From: Meconema thalassinum | Lineage: Eukaryota; Arthropoda; Insecta; Orthoptera; Tettigoniidae | DNA length: 64,000 bases | Direction: 5' to 3' | NCBI GenBank assembly: GCA_946902985.2 | Contig: OX336389.2 | Span: 280,533,527-280,597,526 of the forward strand | In this document: positions 32,203-44,150 of the stretch, piece by piece | How the letters are laid out: every line of letters begins with the position of its first letter | How positions within the stretch are numbered: position 1 is the first letter of the stretch | The notes under the pieces: generated by a model | What the model was told of the DNA's origin: nothing | Databases searched by the model: none | The model's input: the letters and a program-made list of their open reading frames with translations, nothing else | Translations under genes and position numbers: made by a program

Positions 32203-33532
32203 ACATCATCATCATCATCATCTTGCACAGTTTCCAGCCACTGGCCGGGTCTGTTTGGAACACAAGCCTCTCCAACGTCTTCTGTCTTCCCACCATCTCT
32301 CAGCTTCCACCCTTGTCCAGTCTTCTCTCTTCTTCACGCTTTCTTCCACCCCCTTCAGCCACCTGTCTCTCGGTCTTCCTCTCGGTCTCATTCCTTCCCA
32401 CTTCGTCTCGTGTACTCTCCTGGGTATCCTCTTCTCCTCCATTCGCTTTACATGTCCATACCATCTAAGTCTAGATTTCTCTATACCATCCTGTAATGGT
32501 TCCTCCTTCATTAATTCTCTGGTCCTCTCATTTCTTATTCTGTCCATCTTTGTAGCTCCAATACTGCTTCTCAAGAACCTCATCTCACTGGCCTGTATTT
32601 TGCTCTTCTCCCTTCCTTTCATAACCCAGGTCTCCGAGGCATACGTCAGGATAGGGACATAGTACGTCTGATATATGATCTTTTTGCTGTTCTGAGGGAC
32701 ATCCTTGCTCCATAACATGCTTCTCACACTCCTCCGAAATGCTTCTGCCTGCCTCCCCCACTCATTTATTTCTCTATCGTTTCTTCCCAGATACTTGAAA
32801 CTCTCCACTTTCTTCAGCTGTTCCCCACCAATTGTTATTCCCATTGTGGTTCTTTCCTTCTTGTGGTGATCACCATCCCACTCTTATTTATGCTAAATTT
32901 CATCCCATATCCTTGTATTATTCCTTCGCACACGTCCAACTGTTCCTGTACCTCCTCCTCCTTGTTTCCCCAAATCATCAAATCATCTGCAAACACCATT
33001 GCTTTCATCTTTCCTTCCCCAATTACTTGTGCCACTCGGGTCATTATGTCATCCATCACCACAATGAAAAGTAACGGCGACAGTGCACTTCCTTGTTTCA
33101 GACCGTTTCTCTGTTCCAACCAGTCCGATCTCTCTCCTCCCACTTTCACACAGCTCACGCTTCCCTTGTACATCTCCTTTATCCTCGTTATAGTCCATTT
33201 TTCTACTCCTCTATCCTCCAGGGACTTCCATACTTTGTTTCTGCATATACTGTCATATGCTTTCTCAATGTCCAGGAAGGCCATCAGTAGATCTGTTCCA
33301 TACTCAAAGTGCTGTTCTTGTAATTGCCTTATAGCAAAAATCAAATCCACTGTGGATCTTCCTGCTCTGAAGCCATGTTGTTCTTCCCTCATCCCTCCTT
33401 CTATCCTTGTCCTAATTCTCCCTTCCAAAACTTTCTCGAAGATCTTTGCACAATGACTCATCAGTGTTATTCCCCGATAGTTTCTGCAATCTGTTCTACT
33501 ACCTTTCTTGAAGATCGGGACAATTATTCCTT
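32203..33532 (-). mobile_element. RTE-like LINE, 5'-truncated, with 16-bp target duplication
   Basis: GCAAAATAATGTACAG flanks it perfectly at 32187-32202 and 33533-33548. The 3' end at the left is an ATG/CAT short repeat following GTGCAAG. The 5' end stops inside the RT region. The intact target duplication shows one clean retrotransposition into the Tigger remnant. Confidence 0.92.
32218..33532 (-). pseudogene. LINE reverse transcriptase, one frameshift
   Basis: The upstream frame (33532-32835) holds VPIFKKGSRTDCRNYRGITL, QHGFRAGRSTVDLIFAIRQL, FLDIEKAYDSICRNKVW, RNGLKQGSALSPLLFIVVMD and MVFADDLMIWG (catalytic FADD). Near 32840 the frame shifts by one and continues ITIGGEQLKKVESFKYLG, YVPILTYASETWVMKG, LRWYGHVKRMEEKRIPRRV and finally WRGLCSKQTRPVAGNCAR. 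A small in-frame gap follows KYLG. Relative to 4648-5955 it is the same clade but a clearly different lineage. Confidence 0.88.
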
Positions 33533-33598
33533 GCAAAATAATGTACAGTACGGTAATATAAACTTACAGATGAAATAGTTCATGTAGCTTGAAAATAG

Positions 33599-33793
33599 TC
33601 AGTTATTTTCTTCTGCCTCTTTTGATGCTCGAGCTTTTACCGCGGCAATATTTTGTATTTTTCGGAGCAGTAGTGTCTGCGTTGCATTGGCCTCTTCTTG
33701 ACTTTCAAACCATTCTATACACTTGGACAGCATTGTTTCAGCCTCTGAGTGGCTGATAGTTTGTTCTTCGTCATGGTTTGAACACTCGTCCAT
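33599..33793 (-). pseudogene. Tigger transposase C-terminal remnant
   Basis: This 64-residue frame reads TISHSEAETMLSKCIEWFES and LLLRKIQNIAAVKARASKEA. That is the C-terminal tail pattern of Tigger proteins (ISHSEA, then an LLLRRLRDIAA-like stretch). It stands alone within the deletion derivative, directly behind the 5' terminus, so the catalytic part has been lost. Confidence 0.65.
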
Positions 33794-34339
33794 TCTATGG
33801 CGGGCAGGTACACTCAGTTCCCACTAAAAGCGAACGCGTCACTGCAATTTAAATCACTTTGTTATTGCAGTATTATTATGCTATTTCAGCAATGACGGTT
33901 AACAGAAACTGACGGTTTAAAGAGTGACGGTTAAACGAAGTTTTACTGTACTTACAAAATGCAATTTAGATTGAAAATACTTACAAAATGCGGATTAGGT
34001 AGAAAATACTTACAAAGTGTAATTGAAATTCAAAATACTCGCAAAAGTGCCTCCACCTACATTCGAAGACTTACTATGGAGCAATTTAGATTGTCAATCC
34101 TTACAAAATGCAATTGAGGTTGAAAATACCCTTTAGATCGAAAATACTTACAAATTGCAACTTAGACTGAAAATACCTACAAAATGTAGTATAGATTCAA
34201 AAAATTTGCCAAAGCTAATTTAGATACACGGGGGGGGGGGGGGGCAATTCACAAAAACAGTGTGGGAATTGTCAAGAGAAAAGGAAATATAATGAAAAGA
34301 AAACAAGAGGTCTTTCAAGCACTTCTACTAAGTGTTAGT

Positions 34340-34720
34340 GTCATATTGGTGGCGCTTCTACCCATCGTAGGTGGTTCTGCTACTGCTTGATGCCCTGGTG
34401 GAGAACTCTTTAAGTCATCCAGTGAACAGGGACGTAGAATGCGACATAATTTTGGCCATGCTTCTCATATGGAGGAGGAAGACACATCAGTGTAGAAAAA
34501 TAAGTTTCTGGGTCGATCCATTGGTTTTGGATAGACAGAACAGAGGACTGTTTTACACTTTATTTGATGATTTACAACAGGATGATGAAAAGTTCTTTGC
34601 ATACTTTCACATGACTAAAAAGTCATTTCAAGATCTTCAGGATTGAATCAGCAATCGAATTCAGAAAATGAGCTCCGTCAGGAGATAAGCCATTCTACCA
34701 GAAGAAAGACTTTGACATTA
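34340..34720 (+). pseudogene. PIF/Harbinger nuclease, N-terminal fragment
   Basis: The plus-strand frame 34371-34646 reads RKISFWVDPLVLDRQNRGLF, then LFDDLQQDDEKFFAYFHM and TKKSFQDLQD. This matches the region ahead of the catalytic core in Harbinger (ALP1-like) nucleases. A TGA follows, and ISNRIQKM continues in frame, then ILPEERL-like text out of frame. The DDE core is absent. Confidence 0.65.
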
Positions 34721-34724
34721 AGTC

Positions 34725-36535
34725 AAAGTTCTTTCATTCTGCATTTGCAAATCTTCAATTTTTATTGTGGATAAAAAAAAAAAAATTACAAATAAAAGAA
34801 CTTTATAGTTGAGGTCTAAGATTAAATCGTATTACTAATATTGAATAGGAAAAGACTTCTGGTGTAAATTGAACGTTTTCAGTTTTAAAGAACACACAAG
34901 TCAAGAATATTGGTACATACACATTTGGGGTAAGGAGAGGGTGGTCCAAGGAGTCGCCCATTAGTAGCACTACCGCCGCGCTACTTAAGCGCTACTAAAT
35001 TAGAGGCGTGGCTGCAGCCTAGTCTAAAACCAACAATTCAGTTCCTGGTGTTGCGAAGAGCAGCGCTACTTCTTGTGGCCACCAACAGCAGCGAAGTAAA
35101 CTACTCAGACCGTCTGCTGCGCCACTCTTCTATGGTGGTAGCTGTGTGTGAAAGCTCTCATTAATCTACAGTATTAATGAACGGACAGTATTAATGAATG
35201 GAAGTGCTTCAGAGAAGCGCTGCTGAGTGGCGTCATCTGAAGGAACCCTAAGTAGTATGTTGTACAATCTATGTAACATCCTTTTTCCCATTCATTTCGA
35301 GCTCGTGGCTAATACTCTGTGTTTATCCTGGATGAGGTCCATAATTTATATATTTATTTAATCGTGTCAGAGAACATACATCGCAAAATGATCAAATGTG
35401 TTTTATCTGTTTGTCAAGAGTCCATGTCGAAACTACTGTAATGAATGGCACAAAATTGGTAACGGTGTCCAAGCAGAAGGCATACTCGGAAGAAAACTAG
35501 GCTACAAATTATTTAAATGATACAAAGGGGTGTGTGGGTTAAGTGGAAGCTTTAAATAATTTTTTGTTTGTCCTGGGATGACGACAAATGTTCATGCTAC
35601 ATCCATCCCTTTTCCTTAGATATGGCAATGCTTTCACAACACATGCTTGGCGATACATCGTTCCTGCTTTTCTCACAAACTTGTCACCGTCCCATGAGAA
35701 ATGGCCTCAGGATCAGAGACAGGACAATACCACTTTTTCTTAACACTTCAATACTATTTGAACAAGTATTATATGCCTACCCGATACTTCAGTGTGTAAG
35801 TTCTGATTGGTTAAGAAACATTGAATGCAGTTTTTTATCATATTCTTTAGCACATGGAGAGAGGAGATGCTGGGAGGCATAACTCAGGGCTAGAGTGTGT
35901 AACTGCACAGTGGACACTGCACCTGCTGCCAGTTCAAATCTGGCCATGGGTACACACGGATTGGTGTGTGTGTGCGTGTTGTCTTTAATAACGGTTGATT
36001 TGATCATACATTTCATTCATGATAAATCATACCAACAGGGTGGTAAACTGATGCATATGCATAGAAATGAATCCTAGTAGGAATTAAATTAAACTGAGGC
36101 TAGTGAAAGGATCCAACAGAATGAATACAAATAGATCACTAAAAATACACTGAAGGGATAATACGATTATTAAAATAGCAAGATAAATCACATCAATGAT
36201 TTGATACATGGGATTTTAGTTAGCTTTTAGTTGGTCAACGTGAATATATATCTGATTAAATTTATATCACCTTCATGGATTAGTTGGTGAAGGGCGACCA
36301 TTTGTGGGTGGCATTGTGATTTACAATCTAGTGACCTTGGAGATATAAAAATACATGGTTCTTTTATTGGAGCTTAATGCTTAAGTATTTCATAGCAGTG
36401 CTTGCTGCATTTTATTAAGATTTTGCTGCATCTTAGTGGAGTAAGTATTGGAGGGCTGACAGAGCGATTAGCAGTGTGGGTTTTAATAGTATTTCATGGA
36501 GCAATTTTCTCTTGTATATCTGTTGGGTTTAGTGA
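34725..36535. other. Intron sequence, no named element
   Basis: A GC-richer island at about 34930-35240 has repeated GCGCTACT/AGTAGCGC-like words and may be a worn MITE, but I could not define ends. At 35885-35975 a box-B-like CAGTTCAAATCTGG is followed by TGTGTGTGTG, perhaps an old SINE scrap. No exon was seen. Confidence 0.35.
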
Positions 36536-36538
36536 CCT

Positions 36539-36580
36539 GGATCCGATGATGTTCGCTTGGTGAACAAAACATGTCATCCT
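36539..36580 (+). ncRNA. Hammerhead-ribozyme-like motif, copy B
   Basis: GGAT, then CCGATGA (core with U4 changed to C), one extra T, stem II GTTC with loop GCTTGGT and GAAC, then AAAAC (G12 changed to A), ATGT, C at 36575, then ATCC. GGAT pairs perfectly with ATCC as stem I. Compared with copy A both stems differ in sequence but keep pairing. The core changes suggest this copy is inactive. Confidence 0.4.
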
Positions 36581-36584
36581 TGTA

Positions 36585-36712
36585 ACCCCCCCATTGTATT
36601 CCGTACAAATAATAATTAATCACATGTACATTTTTTCAGGTGGAATCACACATATTGTAATGTCCTAAAATCGTCCATATATCACCTCTTTATTGATGTC
36701 TATATATCTGTA

Positions 36713-36749
<37 letters not shown>

Positions 36750-37910
36750 TTTCTTTGGCGACATATAAGCCATATATTTAGTTTATTCAATGTTTATTAT
36801 TATTTTCACTTGATGCAGATTTGAACTTACATATATTATTATTATAATTTGATATATCTATGATTCTTGTTTATTATTATTAATATCTTTTGTGAAGGCT
36901 AAATGAGCCGTGGAGATGTTTTAATCAGTTCATATTACTTAAATTATTTAACAAACAGAATCATAGAGATTCATAATTTCAATCTATTCATTTCATAAAC
37001 TTGGGGATGCGAGACACTTGGAGGTCATTTCTACATCTTCTTCAGACAGATTTCAATACTATAGGTGTCAGGGTTTTATTTTAGTCAGTCGAGCAGCGGG
37101 AGACTTCCCAGAATTGGACCAGGGAACGAGGGGAGCTATCGCAACTTATTACGAGAAATGAGGAAGGACGAGAACAATGAAGGTCATGGACGGTCACTCG
37201 AGCTTTATTTGCGTCCATGTAGCCTCCTGCCAGGTGATTTAAATTCAAGAGGAAGGCCATGATCAGCCAGAGCTAATCAGCGGGCCAGAAGATGGTAAAT
37301 TTGGAGAAGAACACGTTTGTCATAACAACCACTTTCTGATGGTTTATCAAGAGTATGGCGCTTGAAGGAGAAGACTATATGGAGGGGATCTGAATGTGTT
37401 ATTTAAGGGGCCTGCACGGCAAATTTCATGTACTCATATTTATTATTTTGAACTCATAAATTATATTGACTTCATTGATTCAATTGGGAGTCCGGACGGC
37501 TAGTCTCTTGTCGGTCCATAGGACTTTATATCGCAGTCCAGTGAACTTGCGATATTTTGAATCTGAGAAATCTACAGTTTTCAAACTTGATTGTGTGTTA
37601 GACATACTCTGTCTAGACATACTAATGACGATGGTTGTGTTAGTGGCCAGAGTCATTAAAGTGATTTTAGAAGTTAGAACTTCATCACTATATCAAGATG
37701 GCAGTAGACACACATCTCGTCTCTGTTAATAAAATCACTTGACATAAATTATCTTCAACGGAACATCCCGGCTACTATCTGGAGAAGGTTTCAGACGAGC
37801 AGGAAACATCACCTTCATTCCATGATGAAAGACTACCATCTCCGAGATTCAGTAGCGGTGAGCGAACTGACTAAGTAACACAAAATCTCTTTTTAAATTA
37901 TCTTCTGGCA
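36585..37910. other. Intron sequence with a (TTA)n microsatellite
   Basis: An ATT/TTA run lies at about 36713-36747 and shorter ones follow to 36885. Frames at 37065-37262 and 37466-37729 show no family motif or acceptable splice context, so I do not call exons. Confidence 0.4.
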
Positions 37911-37930
37911 CATAAATTCATAGCTTTTGT

Positions 37931-38262
37931 GAAATGAAAATCCACAGCCTGCTTCCAGTCTCCGACCGGGTCAGGAATGGAATGAATGAAGCCCCGATCT
38001 AGCGGCGAGGATTTGAACTGTGCCGGCTGCCGAGGCCTGACGCACTCCTCTGGGACAATGATTAAATGAATGACAGATGAAATGAAATGATAGTGGAGAG
38101 TGTTGCTGGAATGAAATTTTGACAGGGAAAACCGGAGTACCCGGGGAAAAACCTGTCTGCCTCCGTTTTGTCCAGCACAGATCTCACATGGAGTGACCGG
38201 GATTTGAACCACGGACCCAGCGGTGAGAGGCCGGCGTGCTGCCGCCTAAGCCACGGAGGCTC
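37931..38262 (-). mobile_element. tRNA-derived SINE, full length (same family as 19724-20056)
   Basis: It has the same head, body and GGATTTTCATTTC 3' end as the copy at 19724-20056, with few differences. A 14-bp target duplication, TTCATAGCTTTTGT, lies at 37917-37930 and 38263-38276. Confidence 0.9.
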
Positions 38263-38416
38263 TTCATAGCTTTTGTAATAGGGTAAATTTAAATTCAATC
38301 TCCACACTTTTCACAGGCCTCATTTTAACATAGAATCAGTATGCATTAACTTATTATTATTAATTTTCATATTTTAAATTCATGCATAGTGATTCCCTTA
38401 CTGTAATTAGAAATAG

Positions 38417-39719
38417 TGTAACGTTTTTACTAGTGTCCCCACTGTTGGGTGACAAGTGTAACGGTTTCACTGGGGAGAGTGTGGAAAAACCACAACACAT
38501 CCCACGTTTGAGGTGATAAATGTAATGTTTACTCTCACTAAGACACGTTGTATTAATGGGCGCCAAGACCTCAACGCTATGTTGAAATTTAAATTTATAT
38601 TTAACAACACCTAGCTCAGGCAGAACACCTTTAAGACTCTTCACACTCAGATCGTGGTATGATTTGATCATTAACCCAACTAACAATTGTATCAGGAGAA
38701 GGAATTTGGTCTATATCTAATGCTACCTACTGAAAGCAAAGATTGCATAGTATAAGAAATGAATTTATTATATAAAAAACAAGTAGTGGCATTTTAATAA
38801 TAATAATAATAAATTTAAATTGGAGCGTTACGATTTGAATATTACCACTAGAGAATTACGTGAAAACGGAGTCGGATGAATTACTGATTTTACTATTATT
38901 CCCAAGCTAAGAAGTTACTGAAATACTGAATATGAAACAAAGAAACGAGAGATTATGTAGTTCTGAGTCATTCGCGCTTACCATTGGAAATTGCCGTGGC
39001 ATTTCCCTCGTACTTGATGCTGAAGAGAGCTTCCCACAGCCTTCTGGACGTCGCCATCTTCTTCGTCAGTTGTGGAGATTGTTGTAGAAATGTTAAGTTA
39101 TGGTCCGATCACACCGGAACCAACCACACGAGCAACTACAACGGTCAAGTTTTACAATGATAATCGTCCTGCCTCCTCGGCACGCAAACAATATATGCAC
39201 TCGCCGAACCCCCTCTCCGGACCCGTCTTCCACTCGCCCGGTCTCCACTGATTGGTTGAGCCACCACGCGATACTCCCCACCTAAGGGTCAATACACTCG
39301 GCACGACGATGTTGATTACCGGTCCAGGCCATTTCGCCTTTTCTTGATACAGCCAGCTGGAAGTGCCCCACGGCTTGCGTCACGCTTCTCGACAAGAATA
39401 TACCTGTAGCTAAATTTCCAATGACTCAGCTCTCTCACGATAAACTCTAACTGACAAAAATCCATAAAATTCCGTAATCATATAATTTTCCGTGATAATG
39501 TTGTTCGTAATAATTCGCTTGATAAGTGTTTTCTATAACATCGAAAACCTATCTGTATACTTATAATCTTATAAAAAACGCTCCAAAAAATACCTTAATA
39601 ATAATAATAAGTTACATGAAACATATCTTGGCTTAACAAGTTGCCGCGTAAATAAACATTGAATGGCTTCCTACTGACTTATGTCAGTGGCGTAAAATAC
39701 CCTCGAAAAACACGTTACA
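38417..39719 (-). repeat. 3' LTR of the gypsy element (complete)
   Basis: The termini are TGTAACGT at the left and ACGTTACA at the right, perfect inverted ends. It is 1303 bp. By eye it differs from the other LTR at roughly two dozen positions over about 1.26 kb. The leftmost 40 bp have no counterpart in the 5' LTR. Confidence 0.9.
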
Positions 39720-40790
39720 TATTCGCCTCGGATCATCGGATGATTTACCGTGACGACGGTACATCAGGCGATTATCCCAGACACGTTAATAAAATCCCCA
39801 TCCAAAATACATATTACACAATTAAATCACCCTAAATTACATATATATACACTCATAATTTTCTTTACCCACTTTGCATCAAAGTCTGTTGTTATGTTGG
39901 ATTGCCCTGTGCAATCAGTTCAATGTTTTTCATTTTGATTAATGTTCCACGGATATTTCCGCCTCTCAAATATCTCTACGTTGGGAAAGATATACATAAA
40001 TAATGTGTGAGCACTGTGTTATATATGATGTCGCATCACACGCATCAAAGGTGTTCTGATATATATATCACCACAGAACTTCCTAATATCACTGGAGGTC
40101 GCTTCCTTCTGGTGAAACTCAATCTCACTGATCTCACTGAGCACACGATCACACTATTGTGGCTGCGCATCGTGACCATAATACTTAATCTCTCTGTGTA
40201 TTAGATAAAATTATTATTAATTTCTGAAAAAAAAACCCAGTAAGTGCGCATTACATATAACACCAAATATTTCTGTGCCGTAATCGCCCTGTCTTCTTAA
40301 GTTCCCGTAGACCATATTCTACTTAATACTAGTTTGCAACCCAGACCAGTTCTCCTCACTCAAATAATACCTTTGTACTAATTACCTTAAATTACACACC
40401 TACAGCTCTTACATGGCGAGGCCGTAAACAGAAATCACGTGTGCTGTTATGGATGAGTTTCATGAAGAACTGTCTCGCCTTCTGGTGGCCCATCTTCTGT
40501 CTCGTGGATGCCTTAAGCAAAATTACCCTGTACAAGCGCTCACCCATCTCTAGGAGACAAATGGGAATTCACCAGCGCTACCAAATTCTGGTCTTGGTGT
40601 ATAGAGACATTTTAGTGCTCAAGAGCATCCGACAATCCCGTCATATTTCCCTGTACCTTAAAAACTCTCAATTACTTACATACTACCCCCCTTTGTGACT
40701 TCTGATACGCCTGCCTGGAAGACCAGATCTCCCCCGCACCAAATACCACACTCATTTGATAGGCTGGCTCGCCAGCTAAACACTCTCACT

Positions 40791-42635
40791 TTATGACACA
40801 TACTTTCGTAGACTATGTATATTATACGTCCCGTATAATCTGTTTCCCTTACTATCCTCCAGCACATATGCTGTTTTGCCAATACGATTGGAAACCATAA
40901 ATGGGCCCTCGTAGAGATAAAAGAACTTGGACATGACTTTCTCTAGCTTATTAGACTGTTTCGGCACTCTAAGTAAGACTCTGTCTCCCGGCTCGAATAG
41001 GTCAAATTTTGTTTCTTTTTGTTGGCGAATTCTCTTTTGTGCTGACTTAGATAAATTCTGTTTAGCCAAGTGGACAATGTAATCCATACCCGGTTGTTTT
41101 CCCTCATTTAAACCCAACACCCTCGCTAGTTCATTTTGTGGTTTCTTTCCGAAGTGAACTTCGTATGGCGTCAATTTCGTGCTCTCATGCTGGACAGAAT
41201 TCAGCCAAGTCTTGACTTTGGGAAGATGTCCAACCCAGGCCATATGCTTGTCATGCACTAGAGTCCGAAAAAGACGAGCCACTTCCCTTAATGGACGCTC
41301 TGCAGAATTACCCTGAGGGTACCTTACAGAGGAATGAACGTGTGAAATACCAGCTTCCTGCATACTGGTTCTCCATTTCTTTGCAGTAAACTGTGGTCCA
41401 CTGTCAGATAGTATCCTGAGAGGAAGGCCAAACTCAGGTACATACTTATTAATGATCAGACGGCTACACGCTAGTCCCGTGGCATTCCTTAGCGGATATA
41501 GCTTGACATACTTACTAAAAGCGTCAATAACTATAAAAATGTACTCGTAGCCGTACTGTCCTCTAACGATCGGGCCAAATAAATCCACACACAGTAGTTC
41601 GCCGGGACTACTGGTGAGAACTGCAGATCTCTCCCCCACTAAATATTTAACTGGATACTTGCTCCTTTGACAGGTGTCACACTTAGCTAAAATCCTCCTA
41701 ATATCCCTTCCCATTTTACTCCAAATAAAGCCACGACCAATTTCATAGAAGACCTTGGCAGCACCAAAGTGTCCTAATTCCCTACGAATTAACCAAATTA
41801 GCTCCTCCCGCAAAGTGGCAGGAACACATATTGCCCACCGATTATTCCTACATTTCCGTGCAAGAAGCCCATCCTGCATCTTGTACGTGAACCGTCCTAC
41901 TTTCACATACTCGTCTTCACTTATTTCCAACCTAGCCAGTGGCTCCCTTAACTTAACGTCATCACGTTGCTCCACTAGCATATTTCTCAGTGTCTGTAAC
42001 GATGCCCTGTTGCTACTGTCCACACATGCACATAATAAAATACCGTCCTCTGCTTTAACCACAGGATAATCCCTACATAAATTTGTGTCCCTTTATAGCA
42101 TGTCTGCAAGAATGTTATCTTTACCTTTAATATATTTTACTGTGAATTCGTATTCCTGCAGAGCAAGAATCCACCTACTAACTCTGTTAGAACTGAGTTT
42201 ACAAGTCCTCATATACAGTAATGCATGGTGATCTGTATGGATCTCAAATTTCCCCCCTACTAAATACATTCTAAATTTCTCCAAACTGAAAACAATACCT
42301 AAAAGCTCTAACTCAGTAATCGTGTATCTTTTCTCTGCTGCTGTCAGTCCTCACGAGGCTGAAGATACAATGCACAGATTACCCTCATCATCCTTCTGGC
42401 ACAATACTCCAGCAATGCCTATGTGCGAAGCATCTGTCATAACCACATATTCCTTATCTTTCAGAGGATATTTCAGCACTACAGCTTTCTCAAAACCTTC
42501 CTTCAGCGCTCTAAAAGCCTGATCATGCTTGGACTCCCATCTCCACCGAGTCCCATTTTTAAGCAATTCCCTGAATGGTTCTATCAACCCTGAGTATTTA
42601 AGAACGACCCTCCTGAAAAAGTTGCAAATTCCCAT
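40791..42635 (-). pseudogene. Gypsy pol part 2: RNase H and integrase, two lone stops
   Basis: A single frame spans this stretch, broken only by TGA at 42351-42353 and TAA at 42093-42095. RNase H has FRELLKNGTRW, YVVMTDASHIGIAGVL, AEKRYTITELELLGIV and FEIHTDHHALLYM. Integrase has a His/Cys zinc-binding region (LGHFGAAKVFYEIG, CDTCQRSK), the catalytic core (ELLCVDLFGPI, ILSDSGPQFTAKKW, QGNSAERPLRE) and a C-terminal YEGPFMV motif, the GPY/F module. The TGA interrupts a codon that is usually Arg, consistent with CpG decay. The last 420 residues are open. Confidence 0.9.
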
Positions 42636-42773
42636 GGTTTTTTTTTAACTGTTTAACATTCTGTGGCACCTCTGCGTTAAGTATCTTATTAACCCTACTT
42701 TCTTCTGGTGTTACACCTCTACTCGACACTCTTATGACCTAAAAATGTCACTTCTGACTGACAGAATGACGAC

Positions 42774-44150
42774 TTAAGACAGCTTCAAAGTGAACCCTGC
42801 CTGATCTAACTTCTGAAAAACTATATCTAAATGACGTAGATGCTCCTCAAAACTGCGTGAACTAATTACCATATCATCAATGTAAATGGTTACAAACTCT
42901 CCTGTGTCATCCCCCAATGCAATGTTTAAAGCCCTAATTAAAGCTGCTGAACTACTCTTTAACCCATAAGGTGTTCTACAAAATTGATAAAGGTTATATT
43001 TATGACTAAAAGCTGTAAATGGTCTATCTTCGTACATAAGTGGCACTTGCCAAAAACTGGAACTCAAATCTACACAAGTGAAATACTTCTTCCCCTCAAA
43101 TGTTTGCATTAATTCCTCTACTGACGTGGATTTCAGCTGATCTGAACTAATTCTACTGTTAACCAAACGAGCGTCTAAACAAATACGAACTGTGCAGTCG
43201 GCCTTGGGCACGGTGATTAAAGAATTAACATATGGACTGTTAGAGTGCTCAATAATCCCATCTTCCAGCATCTGGTTAATTTGTGCCTCAACTGCACTCT
43301 GATAAGCGAAAGGTACAGGATATCTATGTCCTGTGAATACTGACCTATCAATAACGTTCAATGAATGTGTATAGCAATTGGCCATACCAATGCGATCCTC
43401 AAAAACTCTCCTATTACACAATAACACATCATAGAGCCGAACACACTGTTCTTCCTCTTTATTTCCCTGAAATGCAGCATCACGTAACGAGTCCTCTAGA
43501 CTACCGTTCGTAATCACACTGCCCACAAAACATGGAGAATCCCGCTCTACGGCTGGCGATATCTCATTTAAAGTACAAATCACACCTTCAACACTACTTC
43601 TCTGAATATGGTCATTGAACACTACCTCTACTTCAGAATCACCCCATTTAAATTTCAAACTCCCTACATCATAACATAAAATACCAGACACTCTACTTAG
43701 CCACTCTAAACCCAAGATAACACTGAATACTAAATTTGGAATTACAAGACAAATCTGCTTTTCTATATGATTATTAATTTTAATGTCTACTAAAACTTGC
43801 TTAGAAATTACTTTAGACCTCTTCCCAACAGCTGTGATAACTAAAGTGCTTTTAATTGGCATCTCCTCAAAATTTACTCCAGTTCCTTTCATTTTATCAT
43901 AAAATGCACTACTTATGCAACTCTTCATACAACCACTATCAATTAAAACATCTGTGTACGCCTCGGACACGTTAAATTTAACTATGGGGCTCTTACTAGC
44001 CACCTCCTGAATAATACCTTCATCATTTAGTTCACGTAATAATTCATTTCTTACATTTAGGTCATAGGGTTCCTGTATAAGTGTATGGACAGGGCATGTT
44101 ACAGACTGAGATTCTGACCTTACATCGCAGCCTGGTTCGTGTTTAAAGTA
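42774..44150 (-). pseudogene. Gypsy pol part 1: aspartic protease and reverse transcriptase
   Basis: The frame opens in the gag overlap and runs to a TAA at 42774. The protease carries DVLIDSGCMKSCIS (DSG in place of DTG) and VILGLEWLS. After a linker, RT begins with YPVPFAYQSAVEAQINQMLE and DGIIEHSNSPYVNSLITVPK. It continues FTCVDLSSSFWQVPL (motif A) and FCRTPYGLKSSSAAL (motif B). The catalytic motif is YIDDMVISS. The stop after GFTLKLS is followed by two frame changes before 42635, so RT is not continuous with RNase H. Confidence 0.88.

Larger units (their letters stand above)
31960..33948 (-). mobile_element. Deleted Tigger-like element split by a LINE
   Basis: TA flanks it at 31958-31959 and 33949-33950. 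The right end, read inward, is CAGTAAAACTTCGTTTAACC; the left end has ATTTACTCGATTAACCGTCA. Without the 1.33-kb LINE and its duplicated target the element is about 640 bp. It keeps only the last part of a transposase (33599-33793). Confidence 0.7.
30390..34300. repeat. Minisatellite-bearing dispersed repeat, copy 1 (with nested insertions)
   Basis: It starts with (GAT)n, then TTGTTGTTTTAAGGGGCC and GGTCTGGGTGATAGCG. It continues as many degenerate copies of a unit of about 29 bp (AAAATACTTACAAAATGCAA plus TTTAGATTG) and ends with AAAAACAGTGTGGGAAT and ATAATGAAAAGAAAAC. Both ends and the order match 51290-53640. The repeat units are interrupted at 30803-31817 and 31960-33948. A run of at least 14 Gs lies near 34230. 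Confidence 0.78.

Noticed and set aside
36990..37060. Hammerhead-like CTGAAGA on the minus strand near 37035
   Set aside because: No GAAAC at the right spacing and no stem I pairing.
40440..40790. An env-like gene between integrase and the 3' LTR of the gypsy element
   Set aside because: About 1 kb is present but minus-strand frames are short, with no signal peptide or transmembrane pattern.
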